From a bacterium (GTDB lineage: Bacteria; Dependentiae; Babeliae; Babeliales; RVW-14), in assembly GCA_010027825.1 (NCBI GenBank), contig RGUK01000022.1, positions 1 through 17,028 on the forward strand: a stretch of DNA of 17,028 bases, written 5' to 3'. The position numbers were made by a program, and so were the translations under genes. The notes under the pieces were generated by a model, which made no database searches, was not told the DNA's origin, and was given only the letters and a program-made list of their open reading frames with translations. Below are positions 1-6,083 of the stretch, piece after piece; the first letter of the stretch is position 1, and every line of letters starts with the position of its first letter.

Positions 1-331
1 ACCGGCTTTTCCCCCGGTGCCACAGCCTCCTCCGCAGACTTTGGAGGACTTTCCGAACGGTCCCGGAACAATTCTTTCCAAGATGCTAAGCAAAATTGGC
101 ATCAATTCTACTCCCAACTGCTCCTGCCGTCGCAGGGCCATGGAGATGAACAACCGGGGGCCTGACTGGTGTGCCGAGAACATTGACACCATAGTGGGCT
201 GGCTCAGGGAGGAGTCCGAAAAGAGGAAACTGCCATTTGTCGACTTCGCCGGCAAGCTCCTTATCCAGAGGGCCATAAAGGTGTCCAGGAAGAATCTCAA
301 GGCTCTAGAGGCTCAAAAGGCTAACGGCTAG
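1..331 (+). CDS. Small conserved orphan protein, 5' end cut by window edge
   Basis: The frame is open from the first bases of the window. The first possible start inside it is a GTG at 17 with no ribosome binding site, so the true start probably lies upstream. The visible part begins with a proline-rich stretch and continues into a compact domain with a GPGT motif, a Cys pair (NCSC) near residue 35, a third Cys in DWC near residue 52, and a helical tail (IDTIVGWLREE, then LIQRAIK). I have an impression of similar small proteins in uncultured tailed-phage genomes, but I know no function. The CxC plus downstream Cys could bind metal, which is inference only. It is GC-rich like the far right of the window and unlike the cassette that follows. 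The next gene is convergent and ends 28 bp away. Confidence 0.6.
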   Translation, partial: PAFPPVPQPPPQTLEDFPNGPGTILSKMLSKIGINSTPNCSCRRRAMEMNNRGPDWCAENIDTIVGWLREESEKRKLPFVDFAGKLLIQRAIKVSRKNLKALEAQKANG

Positions 332-359
332 ACAATCTTCTTTGCCGACCACTTTTTGA

Positions 360-1250
360 TCACTCGGACACCAGCGGGAAGTATCCCGGGCTGTACATCT
401 TGGCCGCTCCGTAGCTTCTGAAATGGTCTATGTTCTCGTCAAGTGTCCTGCACTGGTTTCCCTCCGGACCCACCAGGAACGGCTCTATCTTGTTTTCCTT
501 CAGAATGTAGTTTCCCAGTATCTCGGTGTCCGGCCAGTTCGGTTTGTTCGGATCGGGTTTGTAGTCGACTATGCCGTACCGGTTACATAGCCTTCTGAGG
601 CTCCATCCGAATCCTATCTTGTCCATCGTCGGCATGTGGTACATGCTTGCCGTGTGGCTGATCATCCCCTTCCAGTCGTCATGCGCCCTCGGGCTGAGTT
701 CGTAGCCCACCGCGGGGCTTTTCGTCTTGCAGAGTTCTATGAACTCCCAAAGGAGGGTTCTTTTTCTGAGGAAGCAGTCCGCGTGCGTCGCGAACAGATA
801 TTCGGTCCGGCAGAGGCTGAACGCCATGTCCATCGCCATCGCGGGGTAGTCGCTCGGATGCCTTGTTCCGTTCATCCTTATGACATGAACCTCAACGTCC
901 TCCGCCCTCATCGCCTCCAATTCCCTCAGATTGGGCTCAATGGACCCCGTGTCTATCAGCATTATGTACGGTCTGACGGTCTGCAGCCTGAGAAGCTCCA
1001 CGCATATGGGTATGGTTTCCGGCGTGTTTATGCAGGGTATGACCGCTGTGACCTTGTAGTCCCACGGCTTTTTTTCGGATATGCCCCGCCAAGGATGCTG
1101 CTCTGTCAGCATTCCGTAAACAGGGCTGACCTCGTATTCGCCGATGGTCACTTCTTGATATCTGTCTTCTCTGTCAAGCCAGATATACCTCTTGCCATCC
1201 TCTATTTTTTTGTTGGTGCTTTCAGACCATCTTTTTTGCGATATGATCAT
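360..1250 (-). CDS. GT-A (family 2-like) glycosyltransferase
   Basis: Predicted to transfer a sugar from a nucleotide-sugar donor. From the ATG at 1250 it is 296 residues. A nonconserved N-terminal segment of about 65 residues leads into a GT-A Rossmann-like core: VTAVIPC at 67-73, LIDTGS at 98-103 and a DXD-like THADCF at 155-160, where the acidic residue would coordinate the donor's metal and diphosphate. No membrane segment is visible, so it is probably cytoplasmic. An upstream in-frame ATG at 1346 would add 32 residues but overlaps the divergent gene's start at 1300 and its Shine-Dalgarno sequence, so I prefer 1250. The body is GC-rich (32 of 60 bases at 1021-1080) while the N-terminal end is AT-rich (17 of 60 at 1201-1260), which suggests a recombination edge within the gene. 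Confidence 0.75.
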   Translation of the reverse strand: MIISQKRWSESTNKKIEDGKRYIWLDREDRYQEVTIGEYEVSPVYGMLTEQHPWRGISEKKPWDYKVTAVIPCINTPETIPICVELLRLQTVRPYIMLIDTGSIEPNLRELEAMRAEDVEVHVIRMNGTRHPSDYPAMAMDMAFSLCRTEYLFATHADCFLRKRTLLWEFIELCKTKSPAVGYELSPRAHDDWKGMISHTASMYHMPTMDKIGFGWSLRRLCNRYGIVDYKPDPNKPNWPDTEILGNYILKENKIEPFLVGPEGNQCRTLDENIDHFRSYGAAKMYSPGYFPLVSE

Positions 1251-1299
1251 TTTTTTGTATTTTACTTGATCTTCCGACCTATATTTAGTTGGAGGGCAT

Positions 1300-2355
1300 A
1301 TGATTTCTATAATGATGATAAAAGGCTCTAGTTTTGAAAAATGCAACTTGTTCGGCAGAGAGCATCTCGTATATCATTTTAATGAAAAAAAATGTTCCAA
1401 TTCAGTTGTCGTCACCATGCACGAGACAGAGAACACCAACAATCTGGAGGTTCTTAAATTTGCTTTGTGGTGCAAAAAAAACGACATCAGGATTACGGCT
1501 TATGGTCTTTTGAATCAGCTTCCCATTTTTTCAATTTTCGCGGATTCAGCAATACTTCAATCCAAAGAAGATTGGGGCGACCACATTTACCCAGAACAAG
1601 TTGGAAATTTTGATGGAACTCATTATCTCAAAGATGATTTGTTTGAAATGTTTAAATCTTCAAATATAGACGGATTTAAATTCAATGATCATATAAGGCT
1701 AGAAAGACACCCTCTTAAAGAACCCAGCGAGTGGCCTGTTCTTTTGTCTCTTTCCGAAAGAACAATATCAGATGAAGAGGTCGCAGAATTCTTTGCCTTT
1801 CCTAAAATTTTTATAAGGGAAGAGGCTTATGGAAAATACAAAAGAATGAAAGATGAAGGGTTTTTGAATAAAAATCTTATAATGTGCGAGGTTAGGGTTA
1901 GCGGAGGTTGTGGAGGAGAGCATCTTCTTTCCATATTTAAGGAAAAAACGAAGGGTTATCCCCTTCCAATATGTTTTGATTTGAATTTTAGAAAAGAGTT
2001 TTGCAGAAAGAGCGGACAAGATTACATGGCAATTCAAGTTCTCTGCTCATTGATTGACAACTGGATGTGGGTTGCCTATGGAGGTTCGTCAAATATTCTT
2101 CCATTCTTTCCCATAAAGATACTATCTTTGTCGGATGTGTACTGCAGACGCGATACGACAAGGCAACTTTATTTGAAAAGGCACGGTTTGGAACTGGGAG
2201 AAATATTTCCTGAATTCGAGACTCTGATTTACTGTTTTCCCGAAGAAAAAGACGGCCCTTCAAGAACCGACGGCCATGTTCCGCTTCCAAATCTCAAAGA
2301 TTTAACCATAAAGCTTTCTAATCAAGCAATGAAATATCAAATTTGTTCTGTTTGA
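1300..2355 (+). CDS. Orphan protein of a glycan cassette, possible GT-like
   Basis: A 351-residue protein I do not recognise. The ATG at 1300 follows GGAGGG (1291-1296) at close spacing. In-frame ATGs at 1312 and 1315 are alternatives. A C-terminal stretch (IDNWMWVAYGGSSNILPFFP, about residues 256-275) recalls the glycine/serine loop before a hydrophobic strand in the C-terminal half of GT-B and fucosyltransferase-like proteins. This is a weak resemblance, and no clear donor-site motif is visible. The N-terminal half has alternating strand/helix character (NSVVVTMHETEN, about 34-45). No signal peptide or membrane segment is seen. It is AT-rich like the rest of the cassette, and only about 50 bp separate it from the divergent glycosyltransferase. 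Context suggests a sugar-transfer or sugar-modifying role, but this is not shown. Confidence 0.7.
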   Translation: MISIMMIKGSSFEKCNLFGREHLVYHFNEKKCSNSVVVTMHETENTNNLEVLKFALWCKKNDIRITAYGLLNQLPIFSIFADSAILQSKEDWGDHIYPEQVGNFDGTHYLKDDLFEMFKSSNIDGFKFNDHIRLERHPLKEPSEWPVLLSLSERTISDEEVAEFFAFPKIFIREEAYGKYKRMKDEGFLNKNLIMCEVRVSGGCGGEHLLSIFKEKTKGYPLPICFDLNFRKEFCRKSGQDYMAIQVLCSLIDNWMWVAYGGSSNILPFFPIKILSLSDVYCRRDTTRQLYLKRHGLELGEIFPEFETLIYCFPEEKDGPSRTDGHVPLPNLKDLTIKLSNQAMKYQICSV

Positions 2356-2368
2356 ATACCGGCATATG

Positions 2369-2499
2369 TGAACTACCCACCCCCTAAAGGGAGTGGGCTT
2401 CATGGTTCAACGCCTCAACCTTTACATCCTGTATGTTGACGGCTCCCCATGTTTTTGTTTAACGAGCGAGTTGGTCCCCAACACACTCGGTGTTTTATT
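2369..2499 (-). ncRNA. Candidate omegaRNA-like structured RNA
   Basis: The last part of the deleted element could be transcribed as a TnpB-type guide RNA scaffold. On the minus strand a stem (GTTGG/CCAAC near 2470-2487, extended by CGA/TCG) precedes the terminal hairpin at 2409-2369. The terminal inner stem is continuous on the minus strand only by allowing a U-G wobble, and is a C-A mismatch on the plus strand, which favours minus-strand RNA. If the scaffold were active, its guide would begin at 2368 and read into the 3' end of the 1300-2355 gene. Identification is by architecture only, without a covariance search. Confidence 0.4.
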
Positions 2500-2523
2500 T
2501 TGGTGTAATGCTTGGTTTTCGTA
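2422..2523 (-). pseudogene. C-terminal coding remnant inside the IS605-type element
   Basis: On the minus strand an open frame follows an in-frame TAG at 2526-2524 and runs 33 codons to a TAA at 2424-2422. It has no start codon of its own and no ribosome binding site. It ends with TNSLVKQKHGEPSTYRM. Its position, just upstream of the right-end hairpin, is where the C-terminus of a tnpB gene is expected in IS200/IS605 elements, so I read it as the surviving tail of the lost element gene. I cannot match it to a specific TnpB C-terminus by eye. Confidence 0.35.
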
Positions 2524-2625
2524 CTACATACTAATATAGTGCTAAATTCAATTTTTTTCACAGTTTACCGCCATTCATCCCAGTCCCTAAAGGACTGGGT
2601 TTTCTGGCGGGAGGGGTATAAAATC

Positions 2626-3213
2626 ATGCACGACACTGCCGCAAAATACGGAAGACTTTTTATTGACACATACTCAAAAGGCATCCCGGGTTCCGGAGAA
2701 AAACTGGCAATTGAAATCGGACCAGGAGGAAGCGATGTATTCAAGTCGAAAATAGAGGGCATGGGAATCAAATATATTGGCTTTGATCAACTTCACGATG
2801 AAGACCCTGAAGTTAAATATTCCTTCGGTCTGTCAGACTGCTCTGTTGACTTTGCCATTTCCTCAAGTTGTTTTGAACATGATGAACTTTTCTGGATGAC
2901 TTTTTTGGAAGTAATGAGGGTTCTCAAGCCGCATGGCATTTTTTACATAAACGCTCCAAGTGATGGACCTTATCATACTTGGCCTGTAGACTGTTATAGG
3001 TTTTACCCGGACAGCGCAAAAGCTCTTGAAAAATGGGGAAGAAAAAATGGACTTAAAGTCAAAACTCTAGAAAGGTTCACTGCAAGGCCTGTAAATGACA
3101 TATGGCACGATTATGTAGCAGTTTGGATTAAAGATGAAGAATACATCAATCATTACAAAGAAAGAATAATAGATGCTGATCAGAATGCAGATCATATATT
3201 TGTCTATAGATAA
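2626..3213 (+). CDS. SAM-dependent methyltransferase (class I, type 11-like)
   Basis: Predicted to transfer a methyl group from S-adenosylmethionine, in this context probably to a sugar or glycan intermediate. At 195 residues from the ATG at 2626 it is compact for the family. Motif I is IEIGPGGSD (29-37), an acidic strand follows at GFDQ (52-55), and a motif-IV-like SSSCFEHDELFWMTF (79-93) is followed by MRVLKPHGIFYINAPS. HTWPVDCYRFYPDS (117-130) is an arrangement I associate with glycan-cluster methyltransferases. The start is supported by GGGAGGGG at 2609-2616. An upstream in-frame start at 2512 would put coding sequence through the mobile-element hairpin and is unlikely. It shares an operon with the next methyltransferase (8-bp gap). 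Confidence 0.8.
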   Translation: MHDTAAKYGRLFIDTYSKGIPGSGEKLAIEIGPGGSDVFKSKIEGMGIKYIGFDQLHDEDPEVKYSFGLSDCSVDFAISSSCFEHDELFWMTFLEVMRVLKPHGIFYINAPSDGPYHTWPVDCYRFYPDSAKALEKWGRKNGLKVKTLERFTARPVNDIWHDYVAVWIKDEEYINHYKERIIDADQNADHIFVYR

Positions 3214-3221
3214 GAGGAATT

Positions 3222-3782
3222 ATGTCTTTGATTGAATTTTCAAAAAACTTTGAGCCAAGAACTGACAAATATGACTTGGGCTACATTGATGAGTTTTACG
3301 ATAATTTATTTGAACGAAGAAGGAATAATGCAAAAAATATACTAGAGATCGGAGTTCAATATGGTAAATCTATTTTGTTGTGGAGGGATTACTTTACAGA
3401 GGCGACAATCACAGGGGTTGATGTATCTCCATGCAGTGCAATTGAAAATCAAAAAAGAATAATCCCGATGTATGCAGATGCATATAATTTTAATTTTGTC
3501 AATTCAATTCCAGATGATCATTATGATGTAGTGATAGATGACGGTCCTCACACTTTGGATTCCATGATCTTTTTTTTGAAAAATTATTCCCCTAAAGTAA
3601 AAAAAGGAGGCGTTCTTGTTCTAGAAGACATTATTGATACTTCTTGGACGCCAATACTTTTGGAATTAGTAGACAAACAAGCCGTAAAAGTAACAGTTCA
3701 TGACATGAGAAAGAAACAAAAAAACAAACATCTTTATGATTTGTGGACGAATGGTTTGGATGTAATCGTCGTAGAATACTAA
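3222..3782 (+). CDS. SAM-dependent methyltransferase (class I, type 24-like)
   Basis: A second class I methyltransferase, 186 residues, expected to act on a small sugar or glycan substrate. Motif I is LEIGVQYGKS (41-50), the acidic SAM-ribose strand is GVDVSP (65-70), and VVIDDGPHT is followed by a hydrophobic strand (GGVLVLEDI). This layout is shared with macrolide-sugar and cephalosporin-hydroxylase-type methyltransferases, which often act on glycosides. AGAGGA at 3215-3220 precedes the ATG. The stop overlaps the stop of the convergent glycosyltransferase fragment by four bases. Its last 19 codons are duplicated at 4095-4151, implying that a paralogue once stood next to it. Confidence 0.8.
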   Translation: MSLIEFSKNFEPRTDKYDLGYIDEFYDNLFERRRNNAKNILEIGVQYGKSILLWRDYFTEATITGVDVSPCSAIENQKRIIPMYADAYNFNFVNSIPDDHYDVVIDDGPHTLDSMIFFLKNYSPKVKKGGVLVLEDIIDTSWTPILLELVDKQAVKVTVHDMRKKQKNKHLYDLWTNGLDVIVVEY

Positions 3783-4096
3783 TTTTCGCTCTCCTCAAGA
3801 AAAGAAGACTGTCTTTCTAGCCTTCGTGAGTCAGATGTGTCGTCTGCATCTATCCTTGCTATAAAATCGCCAGATGCAATTTCAAGCGATTTGTTCAAGG
3901 ACTTCGTCAAGCCTATATTTTTTTCATTTTTAATCGGCCTAATTCTTTTGTCGTTTTGCGAATAACTAGAAATTATTTCCCATGTTTTGTCGTCGGAACC
4001 GTCATCGGTTATTATGAGCTCAAAGTCGCTCATGGTTTGTTCGGATAGACTTTTAATGCATCTTTCTAGATGCTTTTCTCCGTTGTGAACCGACAA
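3779..4096 (-). pseudogene. Internal fragment of a family-2 glycosyltransferase
   Basis: A 105-codon remnant of the GT-A N-terminal region: SVHNGEKHLERCIKSL, then FELIITDDGSDD and FIARIDADDTS, so the donor-site DXD is intact. It matches residues 10 to about 110 of the glycosyltransferase at 7474-8493 closely. That protein has an extra MENKISIVM at its N-terminus and about 230 more residues at its C-terminus, including the QDYEMW acceptor motif that this fragment lacks. The only start available is a TTG at 4096, with an in-frame stop just upstream and no ribosome binding site. It is cut at both ends by methyltransferase sequence and is almost certainly non-functional. Confidence 0.75.
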
Positions 4097-4151
4097 ACAT
4101 CTCTATGATTTGTGGGCAAATGGTTTGGATGTGATTGTTGTAGAAAATTAA
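4095..4151 (+). pseudogene. Duplicated 3' tail of a methyltransferase gene
   Basis: These 57 bases encode KHLYDLWANGLDVIVVEN and a stop, against KHLYDLWTNGLDVIVVEY at the end of the intact methyltransferase (3726-3782). By hand count eight of 57 bases differ and only two residues change, so most differences are silent. This is the tail of a second gene that diverged under selection before being truncated, rather than a fresh copy. It abuts the truncated glycosyltransferase fragment across a few bases of shared sequence around ACAAACATCT. Confidence 0.8.
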
Positions 4152-4223
4152 GATCTAGACCGATTGGCGTATTGTGACTTGGTCGGGTGATTCTCTCTTG
4201 CCGCTCGTTTGAGTTTTTTAGGA

Positions 4224-4553
4224 TTACTCTGGTTTTCCCGGGTATTTGTCTTCTTTTACAGAAGGTAATTTCACCACCAAATTCACAGAATCTTCTTGCG
4301 CCATGAAATCCGCATATTCGCCTGGCTCCATCACCACTATGGAGCCCTCTCCGTACTCCACTCCATTAATCATTACTTTGCCTGTGACGATCATGGTGAG
4401 TTCTGTTGCTATTTTATGGTGATGCCCATCTTCCTCGTCTCCTTTTTTGTACCTTTTAAGGGCCACTTCGCAATCTTTTGTTTTTAATGCTGTCGGGTGA
4501 AAATTTCCAACAATCCAACCTCTGATCATATCTGTTTCTTTGTATATTTTCAT
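4224..4553 (-). CDS. Single-domain cupin protein
   Basis: A 109-residue small beta-barrel protein. It carries HHHKIATELTMIVTGKV, which gives the His-rich metal-binding first cupin motif with the downstream Glu, and then GEGSIVVMEPGE, the second motif region. Stand-alone cupins in sugar pathways act as isomerases or epimerases, or as sugar or metal binding proteins. Which applies here cannot be read from the sequence. I chose the ATG at 4553. A TTG at 4565 would extend it by four codons into the hairpin element. No good Shine-Dalgarno sequence is visible. It is transcribed away from the HAD/nucleotidyltransferase gene, with an element copy and an AT repeat between them. Confidence 0.75.
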   Translation of the reverse strand: MKIYKETDMIRGWIVGNFHPTALKTKDCEVALKRYKKGDEEDGHHHKIATELTMIVTGKVMINGVEYGEGSIVVMEPGEYADFMAQEDSVNLVVKLPSVKEDKYPGKPE

Positions 4554-4559
4554 GTTATC

Positions 4560-4617
4560 CGGCAAGGAAAACCACTTGTTTTAATTGCCGTCCTTTAAAA
4601 ATGATTTTTAGAACTAC
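4560..4617 (+). repeat. Left-end-like hairpin copy, inner stem degenerate
   Basis: Outer stem CGGCAA (4560-4565) pairs with TTGCCG (4585-4590). The inner part is shortened to AAAAC/GTTTT around CACTT, in place of the long GC-rich stem of the copy at 16868. The flank after the hairpin (TCCTTTAAAAATG, then TTAGAACTAC) matches the flanks of the other two copies, so this is the same element family. It lies between divergent genes and may contribute promoter or leader sequence to the cupin gene, whose start is a few bases away. Confidence 0.55.
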
Positions 4618-4622
4618 CTTTA

Positions 4623-4641
4623 ATATATATATATATATATA
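4623..4641. promoter_or_regulatory. (AT)n tract in a divergent intergenic region
   Basis: Nine AT dinucleotides in a row sit about 40 bp upstream of the HAD/nucleotidyltransferase start, in the only space available for its promoter. Such a tract could melt easily or act as a -10-type or late-promoter-like element. No clear -35 partner can be assigned. Confidence 0.3.
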
Positions 4642-4678
4642 GTCAGCCTCTAGTGCCACATAAATCCAAGGATGGATA

Positions 4679-6058
4679 ATGAAAAACATAAAACTTATTT
4701 GTTTTGATTTGGATGGAGTTCTAGTCACTTCAAAAGAGACTCACTATGAGTCCTTAAACATGGCTCTTTCTGAATTATCTGAACATTTCGTCATAAGCAA
4801 AGATGAGCATGTTAAGAAATATGATGGACTTCCTACGATGCGCAAATTGGAGTTGCTTCATATAGAAAAAGGACTTCCAAGAGATCATTTTAAAAGAGTT
4901 TGGATGCGCAAACAAGAACTTACCTCCTCTGTAATAGAGAGGTATGTGACTCCAAACAAAAATATTTGCGAATTGTTCCATTTCATAAAAGAAAAGAACA
5001 TGAGCATTTATGTCTGCTCAAATTCCATAAGGCACACAACCAAGATGTATATTCTAAAACTTGGTTTAATGGAATGGGTAGATGGATACATAACCAATGA
5101 AGATGTCAAATTACCTAAGCCCCACCCTGAAATGTACATGAGGGCGATGCTCGCGGTTGGATCCGCACCTGATGAAACGCTTATTTTAGAAGACTCTTTC
5201 ACAGGGCTAGAGGCCGCAATTAAATCCGGGGCCAATGTGATGGCTGTCAAATCCCCGGAAGATGTCAATGTAGACTCTATTTCATGCGAAATTGATAGAT
5301 TAAATTCAAAAACTACAGTTCCATACAAGGAGCCAAGAATGAATATTTTGTTGCCGATGGCGGGAGCTGGTAGCAGATTTTATAATGCTGGCTATAAACT
5401 GCCAAAACCTCTCATAGATGTAAATGGCAAGCCTATGATTCAAGTGGTCGTGGAAAACTTGTGCATAAACGCTAGGTACACTTATGTGGTGCAGAAGGCT
5501 CACTATGACAAGTATAATCTTAAGTACATGCTTAATTTAATTACGCCTGGGTGTAATATAGTTCAAACTGAAGGGGTGACTGAAGGAGCTGCTTGCACGA
5601 CTTTGCTCGCCAAAAATTACATAGATTGCGATCTTCCATTGCTAATAGCCAATTCGGATCAATATGTTGAATGGAATAGTTTAAATTTTATGTACTCAAT
5701 GAAAGAGGGGAGGTGCGATGGTGGAATACTCACATTCAGTGATGATAATCCAAAATGGTCTTATGTCAGAACTGATTACGATGGACATGTGGTGGATTTA
5801 AAAGAGAAGCAAGTTATATCAAACATGGCTACAGTAGGAATATACTACTGGTCTTCGGGGATGGACTATGTCAAGTATGCTGAAAAAATGATAGCTGAAA
5901 ACAAAAGAGTTAATGGCGAATTCTATGTAGCTCCCGTTTACAACGAGGCAATAGCGGACGGAAAGAAGATAAAAACCTACAATGTAGATCGCATGTGGGG
6001 ACTAGGAACGCCCGAAGACCTAGCCATTTTCCTTTCCCAGAAAGGAAAAAATAATTAG
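4679..6058 (+). CDS. HAD phosphatase fused to sugar-phosphate nucleotidyltransferase
   Basis: A 459-residue two-domain enzyme. Residues 1 to about 205 form a HAD hydrolase of the phosphoglucomutase/phosphatase type: DLDGV (10-14, with nucleophile D10 and D12), the SNS loop near 114-116, KPHP (147-150) and the metal-binding ED of LEDSFTG (170-176). Residues 221-459 form a nucleotidyltransferase: LLPMAGAGSRF (224-234), then KLPKPLIDVNGKPMI (240-254), the donor-activating signature of NDP-sugar pyrophosphorylases, and a metal-site-like IANSDQY. The HAD part would dephosphorylate or isomerise a sugar phosphate, and the second domain would couple a sugar 1-phosphate to a nucleotide. The sugar is unknown. 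AAGGATG just upstream of the ATG supports the start. It would supply the donor for the glycosyltransferases nearby. Confidence 0.85.
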   Translation: MKNIKLICFDLDGVLVTSKETHYESLNMALSELSEHFVISKDEHVKKYDGLPTMRKLELLHIEKGLPRDHFKRVWMRKQELTSSVIERYVTPNKNICELFHFIKEKNMSIYVCSNSIRHTTKMYILKLGLMEWVDGYITNEDVKLPKPHPEMYMRAMLAVGSAPDETLILEDSFTGLEAAIKSGANVMAVKSPEDVNVDSISCEIDRLNSKTTVPYKEPRMNILLPMAGAGSRFYNAGYKLPKPLIDVNGKPMIQVVVENLCINARYTYVVQKAHYDKYNLKYMLNLITPGCNIVQTEGVTEGAACTTLLAKNYIDCDLPLLIANSDQYVEWNSLNFMYSMKEGRCDGGILTFSDDNPKWSYVRTDYDGHVVDLKEKQVISNMATVGIYYWSSGMDYVKYAEKMIAENKRVNGEFYVAPVYNEAIADGKKIKTYNVDRMWGLGTPEDLAIFLSQKGKNN

Positions 6059-6083
6059 TAAATTGTCTAAATGTTACAATTTA
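6059..6083. terminator. AT-rich hairpin between convergent genes
   Basis: TAAATTGT (6059-6066) and ACAATTTA (6076-6083) form a perfect 8-bp stem with a 9-nt loop. It fills the gap between the stop of the fusion enzyme and that of the convergent glycosyltransferase, whose stop codon is part of the stem. Position suggests a shared bidirectional terminator, but the stem is AT-rich and no U-run follows. Confidence 0.4.

Larger units (their letters stand above)
2369..2610 (-). mobile_element. Internally deleted IS200/IS605-type element with omegaRNA-like end
   Basis: Read on the minus strand, the element opens with a double-stem hairpin. Its outer stem is CCGCCA (2610-2605) with TGGCGG (2573-2568), and its inner stem is CCCAGTCC/GGACTGGG with a TTTAG loop. 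An A-rich stretch follows, then a short open frame, then a second hairpin with outer stem TGAAC/GTTCA and inner stem CCCACTCCC-TTTA-GGGGGTGGG, ending in GGGTAGTTCAC at 2369. Hairpins with a TTTA loop and a GAAGCCCA...TGGGTAGTTCAC layout are, from family knowledge, characteristic of the right end and guide-RNA scaffold of tnpB-carrying IS200/IS605 elements. No transposase or complete TnpB is present, so this is a decayed or MITE-like derivative. It lies between the stop of the 1300-2355 gene and the ribosome binding site of the methyltransferase at 2626. Confidence 0.6.

Noticed and set aside
636..1331. A 231-codon open frame on the plus strand opposite the 360-1250 glycosyltransferase
   Set aside because: It has no ribosome binding site or domain-like sequence, and it mirrors a minus-strand gene with clear glycosyltransferase motifs, so it is an antisense shadow.
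2356..2625. tRNA or intrinsic terminators only
   Set aside because: The two hairpins share a double-stem, TTTA-loop layout and one has a copy-specific flank found elsewhere. No T run follows and no cloverleaf or T-loop pattern fits.
2512..2625. N-terminal extension of the first methyltransferase
   Set aside because: It would translate through the mobile-element hairpin, and the ATG at 2626 has a strong GGGAGGGG and gives the usual spacing to motif I.
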